A stretch of DNA of 64,000 bases from CAZVGZ01 sp964627605 (GCA_964627605.1 CAZVGZ010000017.1:6740-70739); one strand, 5' to 3'. Counted from the first letter of the stretch, positions 1 to 10,025 are shown. Translations and numbers: made by a program. The notes: generated from the sequence alone by a model not told the origin.

Positions 1-220
1 CACCCAAAGAGTCGCAGACATGGCGCGCATCGGCCATTGTTTCGACATTACAACAGGCGCTGTCGCGGTTGAAATTACCTCCAACGTTCTCGTAATCCCA
101 CAGCTTCATCGTAACGCCTATTACTCTATGTCCTTCCTCATGCAGCAGCGCAGCGGCAAGAGAGCTATCGACCCCGCCACTCATCGCTACCACTACGCAC
201 TGTTTCACTATGTTTTGCAT
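1..220 (-). CDS. mnmA: tRNA-specific 2-thiouridylase MnmA (N-terminal part, cut by window edge)
   Basis: Only the first 73 codons are inside the window; the gene runs off the left edge. The start ATG is at 220-218. Residues 11-21 hold the ATP-pyrophosphatase P-loop (AMSGGVDSS), followed by the MnmA-typical stretch GVTMKLWDY and a conserved pair CC that precedes the nucleophile region. MnmA activates U34 of Lys, Glu and Gln tRNAs with ATP and inserts sulfur delivered from a cysteine desulfurase, acting in the cytosol. The gene lies 92 bases downstream of a cysteine desulfurase on the same strand, the expected sulfur donor, so the two are probably co-transcribed. No clear ribosome binding site precedes the ATG. 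Family call is firm; integrity of the rest cannot be judged. Confidence 0.93.
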   Translation of the reverse strand, partial: MQNIVKQCVVVAMSGGVDSSLAAALLHEEGHRVIGVTMKLWDYENVGGNFNRDSACCNVETMADARHVCDSLG

Positions 221-312
221 CGTAAGACAAAATCCACTTTATCGTTTGGAGCTGATAAACTGACTAAGATTAATTGAAACCAAACACCCGACCGTCGCAT
301 TCACGAGCACCA

Positions 313-1482
313 TCAATCCACCGACGAATCAGCGGCCAGACTATTCAATCGTGCCACTATTTCGGGGAGGACATCCATGACTGCGTCCACATCGGCTTGG
401 GTGTTTCCGCGGCCAAAACTGAAACGGGTTACACCCCTGGCATATCCGTCGGTCGCGCCCATGGCCAAGAGAACATGTGACGGGTCTGACGATCCGCTTG
501 CGCAGGCCGACCCGGAACTGACTGCTATACCATGCAGGTCCAGGCTGTGGACGATCGCCTCACCGTCCAGCTCCCCAAAACCTACGTTCAGTGTACCACC
601 AATCCGCTCGGTTCTGTGCCCATTGACGCAAGCACCAGGAATCTCCACCAACAACCTTTTTTCCAGCGCGTCCCGTAGGACAGCGACATGCGCCGCCTGC
701 TCGTGCATCTCATTCTGCGCTAACCTCGCCGCGACACCGAGACCGACTATTCCAGCGACGTTTTCGGTTCCCGCTCTGCGGTTGCGTTCATGGCTTCCCC
801 CGTATATCTGAGGGTCGAAGCGAACGCCACGTCTGACGTACAGAGCGCCGACACCTTTGGGACCATAAAACTTGTGTGCCGAAAGGCTCAGAAGATCGAC
901 ATCCATATCGGCTACATTGACTTCTTTCTTCCCAGCGGTCTGCACAGCGTCGGTGTGAAGTAGCGCGCCGTGCGCACGGGCGACATCGGCAGCAACGTCC
1001 AACGGCTGAATCGTGCCAACTTCGTTGTTTGCATGCATTATCGACACGACTGCCGTCTGGTCGGTTACCGCCTCTGCAAGCGCGCCTGAAGAAAACATCC
1101 CGTATTCGTCCACATCCACAACCGCAATCCGGCAATTGAAGCGGTTCCTCGCCCACTCACATGTATTCAACACCGCCTCATGCTCAATCGCGTCGGTAAC
1201 CAGATATGGGCGACCCCGGGGCACCATCCGGCTCATCGTCCCTTGGATCGCCAGATTCACCGATTCGGTGCCGCTGCTGGTAAAAACTATCTCGCTTGGG
1301 TCCGCGCCCAGCAGCCCAGCAACGCAATCACGGGCGTTGTCCACCGCCACTCTGGCTTCACGCCCAAACCCATGTACGCTAGATGGGTTGCCGTACACGT
1401 CTGTCATGTACGGCAGCATAGCCTCAAGAACTTCCTGCCGCACCGGGGTTGTGGCGTTGTGATCGAGATACACTCGCTGCAT
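313..1482 (-). CDS. iscS: Cysteine desulfurase, IscS/NifS type
   Basis: A 389-residue PLP enzyme that converts cysteine to alanine and holds the sulfur as an enzyme persulfide. Visible landmarks are the N-terminal YLDHNATTP, His101 in IEHEAVL, the PLP lysine Lys204 in SAHKFYGPKG, and the persulfide Cys327 in SSGSACASG, all at family-normal spacing. The open frame extends far upstream, but the start at 1482 is supported by an AAGGA about six bases before it and by alignment to the family N-terminus. mnmA follows directly, pointing to tRNA thiolation as one role; no iscU, iscA or ferredoxin gene is adjacent, so Fe-S assembly partners would be elsewhere. The symbol could equally be nifS; the sequence alone does not decide. 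Confidence 0.95.
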   Translation of the reverse strand: MQRVYLDHNATTPVRQEVLEAMLPYMTDVYGNPSSVHGFGREARVAVDNARDCVAGLLGADPSEIVFTSSGTESVNLAIQGTMSRMVPRGRPYLVTDAIEHEAVLNTCEWARNRFNCRIAVVDVDEYGMFSSGALAEAVTDQTAVVSIMHANNEVGTIQPLDVAADVARAHGALLHTDAVQTAGKKEVNVADMDVDLLSLSAHKFYGPKGVGALYVRRGVRFDPQIYGGSHERNRRAGTENVAGIVGLGVAARLAQNEMHEQAAHVAVLRDALEKRLLVEIPGACVNGHRTERIGGTLNVGFGELDGEAIVHSLDLHGIAVSSGSACASGSSDPSHVLLAMGATDGYARGVTRFSFGRGNTQADVDAVMDVLPEIVARLNSLAADSSVD

Positions 1483-1855
1483 CGCTATCCTTACTATGTG
1501 ACTCACCCGACGTGGTCGCTGATTCCGTCCAGCGCACTTACGAGGATAGTGTGCAGGCGGTACCGACACAACCGCTGACGGTGGTGCCTGCGGAAACACC
1601 CCGGAGGAATTGGCTCCGATTTCAGTTTCGCTGAGTGCGATCGCAGATCGGCCAAAAAGATCCAGTAGTCCTTTCAGCCTCGTCGGCAATGATCGAGGCT
1701 CTGGAATCGAGATCGGAATAGGCTTCAACCGGTCTGGTTGCGGCTGACCGTTAGATAGATGCGTCCTTTGGCGATATGCCCTCGTCACCGGTATCGTATC
1801 GGGAGTTCTCACTTGTAACCTATAGCAGCAATCAGCCTTACACGGAGAGCAAGTA
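1483..1855. other. Divergent intergenic region without recognised gene
   Basis: These 373 bases separate the cysteine desulfurase (leftward) from the propeller protein (rightward) and must hold both promoters. The minus strand stays open through the region, but the translation is Pro/Arg/Ser-rich and lacks any recognisable domain. A weak purine-rich ribosome binding site (GGAGA) lies about ten bases before the rightward ATG. I see no convincing -35/-10 pair, riboswitch or repeat. Confidence 0.6.
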
Positions 1856-4800
1856 ATGCAGACAGAACAGATGTGGAGTTGCAGGCTGGAAGCACCTGTC
1901 GTGTCACCACCCCACGTTACAGAAGTCGATGGCAGACCCATAGTCGTTCTGGCTTCAGCCGACGGTTTCTTGACGGCGGTCGATGGTACCGGAAACCAGG
2001 TATGGCGATGTGAGGTTGGCGGCATCGTAGGAGCCATCTCCGACGTAGACCTCAATGGCGAGCGGGCCCTGGTTGTCGGTGATGATCGCGGTTGGCTCAC
2101 CGCAGTTGGAATGGACGGGTCAGCAGTTTGGGCCACCCGTGTCTGCGAATTCCATCGTCCAGAGCCGTGGAACACCGGAATCGGGTTGAACAACGGCGTA
2201 GCGGAACTTCGTTGCGACGCTCGCTCTCAACTTGTAGTGACGGACAAGTCGGGCACAGTGACAGCTCTGGATGCCAAAGGAGCGGTTGTCTGGAGAGCAC
2301 AACTGACCAGCCAGGGACACTTCCAGGGGATAGGGCGGCCTGCTGTGGCCGATATCAATGGCGACGGCGTGGACGAGATTGTCGTATCGGGTTTCGATGG
2401 GCGTGCGCACTGTTTGTCAGCCATCGGCGAGTGGAACTGGTCGACGGAGATCATGCCTGCGGAGGGCGGATATCACTCACCGCTGATTGCTGATTGGGGC
2501 GATGGGCCTCGCGTGCTGATTCAGGGCATGCGCGACGGCGTTTTGCGTTGTCTTGACCAGGACGGTATTGAAGTCTGGGAGCACCGTGGAACCGGCGCGG
2601 TGGGGATTCACATGGGTTTGGCGCCCATCGTCCTAGACAACCGACCGCACATTCTCATCGCATATAACAAAAGCGGCATCGAGCTCATCACAACCGACGG
2701 CCACCAGGTCTGGTACCGGGAGTACCAGCGCGGCAATCAGCCATTCGGACCATCAGTGGCGGACATCGACGGAGATGGCAACCCAGAGCTCCTGCTCACA
2801 CGAGCTGGCAACCCCTCTCTGTGGATACTCGATTCTGAAGGGCTGATTCGGCAGGAGATCGAGATGGATGGACCGATGAACGGCGTGCCGGTCATCGGCG
2901 ATCTGGACGGTGACGGGGTTCCCGAATTCATCACTGTGAACGCCGACAGCGGGTTGGTTGCTGCAAATAGAGTTGTGGATGCACTACCGGGAGGTGTAAT
3001 CCAGTGGAAGAGCGGCCGAGGTGATTTCGATGGTCGGGGATCGACCACATTCGGAGTCGAGAGGAAAACTTCGACAGCCCTCGCAAAAACCGCAGTCTCG
3101 GCAACAATACCAGAGCTGGAGCGCACGACGCCAACTCCGCTCGCAACATGCCGCCAGCCGCTTCAGTACGCAGTCAAAACCGAAGAAATCGCTGGAAAAA
3201 TTATACATGTCTCAGTCCAAGGCCCCGACGGCGTCCCTTACAAATTCGTTCGATATCGTGAGGACCCGGTTCACGGTTGGATTGAGCCGCTCGACAGCGG
3301 CGTATACCAAATGCACGCAAAGCTTTACGGCGCTGATGGCGCTTCTGTTGCGCAACTGGATGAAAGCATAAAGTTTGTAGAGTTCGCCAACGAGCGGGAT
3401 CGTGGGGCCGAACTGCTCGCCGCTGTTGATAAGCTCATTCACGACCACGAAGCAGTGAGATTGGCTGGGATAGAGCGATCCGCCCGTTTGGCCGAAGATC
3501 GCTGGGAAGGGTTGCTTAGACGGATGGAGATGGGCGAGGAGAATCAAAAACTTCTCGCAGGAGAGGTTCAAGGTCATCTCTCCCACCTGGACTGGCTTCT
3601 TGCGTGCGGGCGACGAGCAGCCGAGATATGCGAAAGCGCTTCCGAGCCGGTTGAGATTATCGTCTGGCAGCTAGAACATCCGTGGGCACAGCACTCCCCA
3701 ACCAGTTCTGCCCCGCCAGAACATCCCCAAAACGAACTTCGAGTGGTCACCGAACCACGGTCGCACGAGGCAACCGTGGTTGCCATCGCGAATGTTACCG
3801 GCAGATCGCTAAACGTCCGCGTCTCGTTGGATGAATGGCTCGACAGCGATGCAGCGAAAAATGGGCCTACATCCGACATGATTACGTTGCGGCATGTGGT
3901 TCACGTACCGACGGCCAGAGAGCAGATGTCTCCTGACGTTCTGCCTAAACTTGACGAGGCTGGAGTGCTAACGATACCCGCAGGGGAGTCGGTGTTGCTG
4001 TGGATGGATTGGGCTGCAAACGAGAGCCTACCTGGTACTTACGGCTCCAATCTTCATATCCGTGCCCTCACCGTTGAAGGGCATGTCTCGACCACCCCGC
4101 TCGTTTGGGAGATATTGCCCTATGCCTTGCCAAAACAGAAACCGCTCTGGTTTCATGTTTGGGCCTACAACAACCCTCTGCTTGGCGACGCGGAAGCGGT
4201 CTGGCAGGATCTGATCGACCACCACATGAATGTGTTTGACCTGCCGCTGCCTTCGGTTACGTACGACCATAATGGCGACATCGGAACTTTGGATTTTTCA
4301 GGTGCAGATAGTGTCATCGCGAAGGCTCCTGAAGGTTCGTTCTATCTGTGGCATGGTGGAGAAACTATTGTCGCCGCAGTCGACGAAGCGCCGGGCGTGG
4401 GTTCGGACGCATGGCGAAAAGGGTACGAGCAGTTCGCGAACGCGTGGGTAGCTCACCTCGCCGAAAAAGGGGTCGGCTACGACCGCCATGCCAACTACAT
4501 AATCGACGAACCAGGTATCGATGGTGGTTTCAAAGTGGATTATTTTGAGCGGGTTGCTCGCATCTGGAAGTCGATCGACCCGCAACTGCTCATCTACTCC
4601 AATCCAGGTGGTGGTGCGACTCGCGGTCACATAAAACGCATCGTGGAATTCGCCGATATCCTCGGCCCAGGCTGGGGCGAATACCGTGGCATCCCAGACG
4701 TCTATCACCCAGGAGATGAGACCGTACCGACAGCTACCGAACCCAACGAGTTCATCGACACCATGGTCAACGACTCACAGATGATGTGGACGTACAGATG

Positions 4801-5224
4801 CTCGGACGGGGGCAAAGACTTCCTGCGGATGAGTTACTACTGGGAGCCGATCTGGCAGGGCCCAAGTTTCAATCTGAACGGTCTGGGCTTCTGGTCTTAC
4901 GCAGGACGTCAGACAGACTTCTGGCAGGGCCCGACACCAAATAACAGCGATTGGGAACTGGTTTACAGCGGGTCATCAGGTCCGGTTCCCAGCCGTCGCT
5001 GGCAGGGGCTTCGCATCGGTATTGAGGATGACGCACGGCTGCGCATGGTGCTCATAGCAGCGGACCGCGCGCGTGAGGGTGGCGACGCCAAAAGGGCGGA
5101 TAGCCTAACTGATCGCAGAACCCATCTCATCGATAAGGTTCTTAAGAGCGGCATCGATGAGCGCGTAATCTCGGATGTGCGAACTGAGCTTCGCGCCATA
5201 CTTGTGGAGGAGATGGGCGGGTGA
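1856..5224 (+). CDS. Beta-propeller (PQQ/VCBS-like) plus DUF4091-like barrel protein, 1122 aa
   Basis: The first ~370 residues are repeated blades of the PQQ/VCBS kind, with recurrent DINGDGVDE, DIDGDGNPE and DLDGDGVPE calcium-loop motifs and WxxE-type strands. Residues ~440-560 are linker and a charged helical segment. From about residue 740 to the end the protein resembles DUF4091-type, glycoside-hydrolase-like barrels: a WFHVWAYN opening, an acidic IIDEPGID strand end that could supply catalytic acids, and the ending pattern LRIGIEDDARLR. No signal peptide or membrane segment is visible, which is odd for a propeller of this type. Start ATG at 1856 has GGAGA about eight bases upstream. Function is probably carbohydrate-related but no substrate can be named. 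Fusion order and length are directly visible; domain names are from pattern memory. Confidence 0.72.
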   Translation: MQTEQMWSCRLEAPVVSPPHVTEVDGRPIVVLASADGFLTAVDGTGNQVWRCEVGGIVGAISDVDLNGERALVVGDDRGWLTAVGMDGSAVWATRVCEFHRPEPWNTGIGLNNGVAELRCDARSQLVVTDKSGTVTALDAKGAVVWRAQLTSQGHFQGIGRPAVADINGDGVDEIVVSGFDGRAHCLSAIGEWNWSTEIMPAEGGYHSPLIADWGDGPRVLIQGMRDGVLRCLDQDGIEVWEHRGTGAVGIHMGLAPIVLDNRPHILIAYNKSGIELITTDGHQVWYREYQRGNQPFGPSVADIDGDGNPELLLTRAGNPSLWILDSEGLIRQEIEMDGPMNGVPVIGDLDGDGVPEFITVNADSGLVAANRVVDALPGGVIQWKSGRGDFDGRGSTTFGVERKTSTALAKTAVSATIPELERTTPTPLATCRQPLQYAVKTEEIAGKIIHVSVQGPDGVPYKFVRYREDPVHGWIEPLDSGVYQMHAKLYGADGASVAQLDESIKFVEFANERDRGAELLAAVDKLIHDHEAVRLAGIERSARLAEDRWEGLLRRMEMGEENQKLLAGEVQGHLSHLDWLLACGRRAAEICESASEPVEIIVWQLEHPWAQHSPTSSAPPEHPQNELRVVTEPRSHEATVVAIANVTGRSLNVRVSLDEWLDSDAAKNGPTSDMITLRHVVHVPTAREQMSPDVLPKLDEAGVLTIPAGESVLLWMDWAANESLPGTYGSNLHIRALTVEGHVSTTPLVWEILPYALPKQKPLWFHVWAYNNPLLGDAEAVWQDLIDHHMNVFDLPLPSVTYDHNGDIGTLDFSGADSVIAKAPEGSFYLWHGGETIVAAVDEAPGVGSDAWRKGYEQFANAWVAHLAEKGVGYDRHANYIIDEPGIDGGFKVDYFERVARIWKSIDPQLLIYSNPGGGATRGHIKRIVEFADILGPGWGEYRGIPDVYHPGDETVPTATEPNEFIDTMVNDSQMMWTYRCSDGGKDFLRMSYYWEPIWQGPSFNLNGLGFWSYAGRQTDFWQGPTPNNSDWELVYSGSSGPVPSRRWQGLRIGIEDDARLRMVLIAADRAREGGDAKRADSLTDRRTHLIDKVLKSGIDERVISDVRTELRAILVEEMGG

Positions 5225-5313
5225 CGCCTTTTCGGCAACCAGGAATGCCCAGGTAAGCAACGTGAATGGTTGAAAGGGCGTTGCATGCACGGTCCTTCAA
5301 CCATAACCACAAT

Positions 5314-6627
5314 CTACCGTACCAAAGTCATCCGCTTGGTGAACGTCTGAGCCAGTGTCGAGAACCGATAGAAGTAGACACCACTTGCAGCTGAGCGCCC
5401 AGCACTGCCTCGTCCATCCCACACAACAGAATGCGTTCCCTCAACCATGTGTGCATCCACAACTGTTCTAACGTGCTGCCCTGAAAGAGTGAACAGTTCC
5501 ATTACTACTTCCTGACCGGTCGCGACGGTAAACCGGATAGTAGTGGATGGGTTGAACGGATTCGGATAGGCACCTACCAGTTCGGTTCGTGTCGGCAGTG
5601 ACCTCATCGTCGAAGTGTGAGCAAAGTAGAAAGCACCCATATCGGCCCGCGTGCCATCGGGATCATTTGGCGAAGCCGGGTTTCCAGCATCTATACACGG
5701 CGAGTTTGGCTGGAGGCGGTAGTTGCCATTTGCCATGTCCACAAATAGTGGATCGACATTGATGGTTGTCTGACCGGGGTAGTCTTCGCCGATGTTCGTG
5801 TAGTTGAAGAAAAGGCCTTCACTTGTATAGCGTATCGGCCACGCCAGCATGTTCTTCGGGCCGTTCGCCCACACTATGCAGTTGATGACATTGACCGTAC
5901 TGTAGAGAGTGCGAAGCCCTGATCCCGTCGCTGGCGAGTGATTGTCCACAACCGTGCATCCAACCAAGTCTATCGTTTACATATCCCCGACGTCTATTCC
6001 TGCACCTTCAATGATAGCTGTATTCCGCGCAACTACGGATCCAACCAACGACATATAACCTTGGTGCAAGAAAATCCCGCCGCCAAATCGAGCGGTGTTG
6101 TCTGTAAAGGCGCAGGCAACGAAATTGATGTCCGATCCTCCGGTGATATATACACCTCCACCGACCGTCGCTGTATTGCCAGTGAAAGTGGAGCTGCAGA
6201 TCTCGGCGGTGCGAACCCACCTTAGAGAGAGTCCGCCGTAAAAGCCTTTGTTGTCGCTAAAGACCGAGTGGTTCATCTCAAAAGTGGTTGAGTTGGCACT
6301 GCTGCTAACAATCAACGGACCACCTTTTGCGTCGTGGGGCGCGTCCACACCGCTAATCCGCACATAAGAGAGTTTTGTATCTGCTGCGGTGTTAGCACTA
6401 TCCCCTTGAATGATTAGCGGATTGCTCCACACCTCAATGCCACGCCATTTACCTGCGAAGCCCGGCAGAAAGCGGATGCTGTCGGATTGGGTACCAACTG
6501 CTCGCAACCCACCGGCGATATTGACCAAAGCGTCAGCATCAGTTCTTACCCCCTCTTTTGCACCCGTCCACTTCACCATTCGCGATCCGGTTTTGGCGCG
6601 CACCATACAACCCCCACCGGGCGCTAC
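5314..6627 (-). pseudogene. Decayed right-handed beta-helix surface protein with C-terminal sorting module
   Basis: The translation shows beta-helix rungs of the polymorphic-outer-membrane kind (FTGNTATVGGGVY, FTDNTARFGGGIF) followed by a C-terminal ~85-residue FlgD/type A sorting-like module with PNPFNPSTTIRF and a final MTLVR. A TAA at 5979-5977 interrupts the reading frame within a rung; the same frame resumes in homologous sequence on the far side (DLVGCTVVDN against the preceding rung MSLVGSVVARN). A second in-frame TAA at 6630-6628 lies upstream of readable protein-like sequence, and no signal peptide or start is found. The protein would have been exported and surface-attached like the two metalloproteases and GH9 enzyme in this window that carry the same ending. 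Either a genuine pseudogene or two sequence errors. Confidence 0.72.
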
Positions 6628-6870
6628 TTATAAGTTAGTATCATAGTACGGTTTGTCACCTGGGGAGGGAGCAACTATTTTTCGGATCGATGGCCGCCGA
6701 AAAAGCCTGAAGGTAGGCCAAGTCTATGGGGCCCAAAAGCGACAGTTTTCTCTGTCCCAACGACGTTGGAGGGTGTTGAGATGTCGTGAAGTCGTTACTG
6801 GAGGTGGTGCCCCAAGGCAGGTGACACCATCAACCCAACGGACGTGTTTGGCGTCTGGTTTGCAGGGCTT

Positions 6871-8634
6871 TCAGCTCTTTTCGGCCGCTTGCCTGAGCGC
6901 CTCCTCGTTTTCTATTAGAGCTAACCTGACGAACCCGGTTAGCACTTTTTCCATTCCCTTGTAGACGTTGAAGATCGTGGCAGCTTCATGGGTGACCACG
7001 AGCTGGTGCCGCGCCTCGCTCGCCCCTTCGCCAGCACTCACCCTCACCACGTCAACGGCAGCCAATCCTGAGGCCGAGCAGTCGTTGAGTTTTCGGATCC
7101 AAGGAGCCATCTCTTTAGCCAACCTGGGGTAGCGAACAGTGCTTGTCAAGCGGCGCACGGCTTTGCGTACTCTAAAAAAGTAGGACTCAATTGCCACCAA
7201 TGCATCGTCTTTGGCTGGTCCTTCACTGACTCGCCAGTTCTCCACCAAGGAGGACAGCCGTTCCGAATCGCCCTTTCGAAGGCAGCAGACGAGAAGGTTG
7301 TTGGCAACGACTCTCAAGTCCTCGGCGACCGATGGGTAGAGAGCCTCAGTGGCGGCCTCCCACGACATCCACGGATCGTGCGCAGCCCCGTGCCACAAAA
7401 AGTCACCGACGGTAAACAACGGCACTTTCGACGATGCATAGGCGTCCATCGGGTTTGCGTACAGCCCTTTTGCATGATCGCCCAGAGTCGCTTCCCGTCC
7501 CTCATACGGTCCGATGTGCATCTCTTTCCACATATCAGCATCGTTGACAGGATAGTTGTCCCAATACATCACCGGACGGCCCACCACCTTCGACACTTCA
7601 TCGGTGTGTTTGGCGGTCAGTTCGGCTGAGCAGATTTTGGGGCCGGTCCAGAAAATATCGACGCCTTCGGGTAGAGACGCGGCTGTCTTTAGGTAGTCTG
7701 AGTCTTTGGCTGTTTTGCCCTCAAGGAAATAGTCGCTATAGTGTGTCGGGCAGAAAACAAGACTCGTATCCGAATCGCGCGACTGGAGATGCTCCCAGAC
7801 CTTGGTCGTCACGTGAACGTGCCCCTCGGCCTGCGAAGAAAACTGCTCCAGATCGTCCGGGTGGGTCATCTCCTCTGGAATGTCATCGAATAGGAGTGCA
7901 AACGAGCGCACACCGATATCGAACATCTGATCGAATTTGCCGGTAATGGCGTTCAGGTCCACCACGCTTGAATGAACCACGCTTAGACCAGGACTCAGCG
8001 CGTACCCGAAAATCAGACCCAACTCGCTGGCTCGGTCCGCCAACTCCTTGTAGGTGTCCAAGATCTCTTGGGGATACCGGTCTCTCCACAGGTATCGGTG
8101 GAGGTAATCGTCTTTTGGGGCGAACATGAAATGGCTGAATTTGAGATTCGCCAGCATCGCGCACATTTCCAGCCGCACGGTATGCGGCCACGGATCTCCA
8201 TAGAAACCTTCAATCACTCCCCTTACGGCGACATCCGGCCAATCAATTACCTGGGTTTCCACCGGGCCCTGGCGAAGTATCTGTTTCAAAGTCGCCAACC
8301 CGTACCTGAGCCCAGAAGATGTTGCGGCCGTAATCGTGACTTTTGGCGGGTCTACCGGAGTCTTTCCCCCGCGGATCGTCAAACGGTAGGCTTGTGCAGC
8401 TTTGGCGTCTGACAGACCGTCAGGCAAGTGATCTTGAAGCGCCTCGGCGTCTTCAATCAGACTGACTACGCCTTCTGTGTTGTCCACCACTACAACTTCC
8501 ATGCCGCAACCAGCAAGGTGTAGGGCCGGGTCGAAATCCGCTCCTGGCTGATTCACCGTCAGCAGTGGCGCGAACCAGACCGCGTCGCCGGTCGTGAACT
8601 GATGTGGGATAGGATACACGGATGGTGAAGGCAA
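6871..8634 (-). CDS. GH84 beta-N-acetylglucosaminidase (O-GlcNAcase-like)
   Basis: A 587-residue protein with the GH84 signature: RGVIEGFYGDPW at ~138-149, the substrate-lining FAPKDDYLHR at ~171-180, and the catalytic double aspartate Asp250-Asp251 in LLFDDIPEE. The first ~120 residues form the usual alpha/beta domain ahead of the barrel. GH84 enzymes remove terminal beta-GlcNAc with substrate-assisted catalysis. The start is a TTG at 8634 preceded by AGAGGGG at suitable distance. No signal peptide is seen, so a cytoplasmic enzyme acting on imported amino sugar oligomers or on modified proteins is possible. The C-terminal ~150 residues are helical and lack a binding module I recognise. Its neighbours do not form an obvious operon with it. 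Confidence 0.88.
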   Translation of the reverse strand: MPSPSVYPIPHQFTTGDAVWFAPLLTVNQPGADFDPALHLAGCGMEVVVVDNTEGVVSLIEDAEALQDHLPDGLSDAKAAQAYRLTIRGGKTPVDPPKVTITAATSSGLRYGLATLKQILRQGPVETQVIDWPDVAVRGVIEGFYGDPWPHTVRLEMCAMLANLKFSHFMFAPKDDYLHRYLWRDRYPQEILDTYKELADRASELGLIFGYALSPGLSVVHSSVVDLNAITGKFDQMFDIGVRSFALLFDDIPEEMTHPDDLEQFSSQAEGHVHVTTKVWEHLQSRDSDTSLVFCPTHYSDYFLEGKTAKDSDYLKTAASLPEGVDIFWTGPKICSAELTAKHTDEVSKVVGRPVMYWDNYPVNDADMWKEMHIGPYEGREATLGDHAKGLYANPMDAYASSKVPLFTVGDFLWHGAAHDPWMSWEAATEALYPSVAEDLRVVANNLLVCCLRKGDSERLSSLVENWRVSEGPAKDDALVAIESYFFRVRKAVRRLTSTVRYPRLAKEMAPWIRKLNDCSASGLAAVDVVRVSAGEGASEARHQLVVTHEAATIFNVYKGMEKVLTGFVRLALIENEEALRQAAEKS

Positions 8635-8993
8635 GTAATCACCCCTCTTTTTGCAGTTTGTAGCCGGCTCGACCTGCGCCGCAGTGTCGATGTCTATCTA
8701 GTGTAAAGAACAGAATAGTACACCCACTCGCCAGACGCTATGGGTGCTTACTGCCAATCTGTGGATCGCTTGGATCTGGCTCAAATATGCTGTGCGCCCC
8801 GACCGCCTCAAGCCAGTCTTTCCGGTAATCACCATCGTTATTGCGCGATCGACGAGCGATCATGAGTCGTCCTGGAGTGACTGCATCCAAAAATCGGCAG
8901 CAGACATCCTAGGTGCTCTTCATGTGGAAAGATCTTCCCCTTGTCGGACCAAGAGGGAGGGCATTTTTCTAAGGTTGTTTGACGATCTGGTAC
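8635..8993. other. Intergenic region, nothing recognised
   Basis: 359 bases between the GH84 gene start and the end of the DHH phosphoesterase gene. It should contain the leftward GH84 promoter. A short plus-strand frame exists but its translation is composition-typical noise with no ribosome binding site. No hairpin-plus-T-run is clear at the end of the phosphoesterase gene. Confidence 0.5.
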
Positions 8994-10025
8994 CTAGTCT
9001 TTCGACGGCAGGTGTTCGTCAAGGTAGGCTTCGGCCGCATTGACGAGTTCTTCTCGCGCCTTTTCTATCGGCCCATCAACCCTTATTCCGGCAGCCTTTC
9101 TGTGGCCGCCCCCTCCAAATTGATGAGCAAATTCGTTGACGTTAGCTTCGTCTGCTGACCTCGCGCTGACACGCACTCGACCGTCGTTGGTGGGGCGGAA
9201 GAACATGCCGATCTCCACCCCTCTGATCGACACAGTGTGATCTGGAAGCGTTTCTATTTCCACCGGCTTTCCGTCGCTGGCGACGGGCTCGTCGGTGAGC
9301 GCCATAGTTGCCACGCGCCCACTTTCGGAAATTTCTATAGTGGAGATAGCATTACCCATAAGCTTGATAGATTCATAAGAGTTCTTGAAGAACAACTCAT
9401 TGGCCAGACGGGCGATATTCACTCCAGCGTCAATCATCTCAGAGCCGATCGCCATCGCTTCGGAATTGGTCTGCTCAAAACAGAATCGACCTGTATCGGT
9501 CAAAATTCCTGAGACTATCTGGGTAGCCAGGGTAACGTCAGGTTCAACGCCTAGCTGCCGCATAAGGCGATAGACCAGCGACGAAGCCGAGCAGGCGCTC
9601 GAATCGATTAATATGTGGTCCCCAACGCCAGCGGCGTCGCCATGGTGGTCGACAAACAAGGTCGTTATGTCGGACCAACTGCTTCCGCCCAAAGTATCTG
9701 GCGCGCTGTCACCATCGTCGAAATGCTCGCGAACCGCGCCGCAGTTAATTTTATCGTGGCGAGGGGTGTCAATTACAATGACAGCGTCCGGCTCAAAATC
9801 GTCTGGGACGGTTTCGGCAATCGCTTCTGTTTCCGGCAAAAAAGCGTACTGGACCGGCGGCCCCTCGTCGTTTACAACGATGGCTTCTTTGTCGGCCAAA
9901 CGCAGAAGGTGGGCCATTGACAACTGCGAGGCCTCGGCGTCGCCGTCTGGACTAAGATGCGCAGTCACGACAAACCGCTTACACCTGCGGATCGCATCCG
10001 CTATGGCCTCAATGTTGGCCCCCAT
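8994..10025 (-). CDS. nrnA: DHH/DHHA1 phosphoesterase, NrnA-like nanoRNase/pAp phosphatase
   Basis: A 343-residue protein of the NrnA size class. Metal-binding motifs appear in order: HLSPDGDAEAS (residues 23-33), VIDTPRH (~84-90), the DHH triad at 126-128 in FVDHHGD, GILTDTGRF (~173), and the DHHA1 substrate loop GGGGHRKAAG near residue 306. NrnA degrades oligoribonucleotides of 2-5 nt and dephosphorylates 3'-phosphoadenosine 5'-phosphate, a by-product of sulfate assimilation, in the cytosol with Mn. The first motif reads SPDGD rather than the commonest NPDGD, still consistent. Start ATG at 10025 follows a strong GGGGAGGA. There is no rbfA or truB beside it, the common context in other bacteria. 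Confidence 0.88.
   Translation of the reverse strand: MGANIEAIADAIRRCKRFVVTAHLSPDGDAEASQLSMAHLLRLADKEAIVVNDEGPPVQYAFLPETEAIAETVPDDFEPDAVIVIDTPRHDKINCGAVREHFDDGDSAPDTLGGSSWSDITTLFVDHHGDAAGVGDHILIDSSACSASSLVYRLMRQLGVEPDVTLATQIVSGILTDTGRFCFEQTNSEAMAIGSEMIDAGVNIARLANELFFKNSYESIKLMGNAISTIEISESGRVATMALTDEPVASDGKPVEIETLPDHTVSIRGVEIGMFFRPTNDGRVRVSARSADEANVNEFAHQFGGGGHRKAAGIRVDGPIEKAREELVNAAEAYLDEHLPSKD

Noticed and set aside
1483..2193. N-terminal extension of the cysteine desulfurase by 237 residues
   Set aside because: The extension is not protein-like, overlaps the divergent gene, and a proper ribosome site precedes the ATG at 1482.
8744..9043. Plus-strand 99-residue frame between GH84 and nrnA
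   Set aside because: No ribosome site, no recognisable motif, and it overlaps the end of nrnA antisense.
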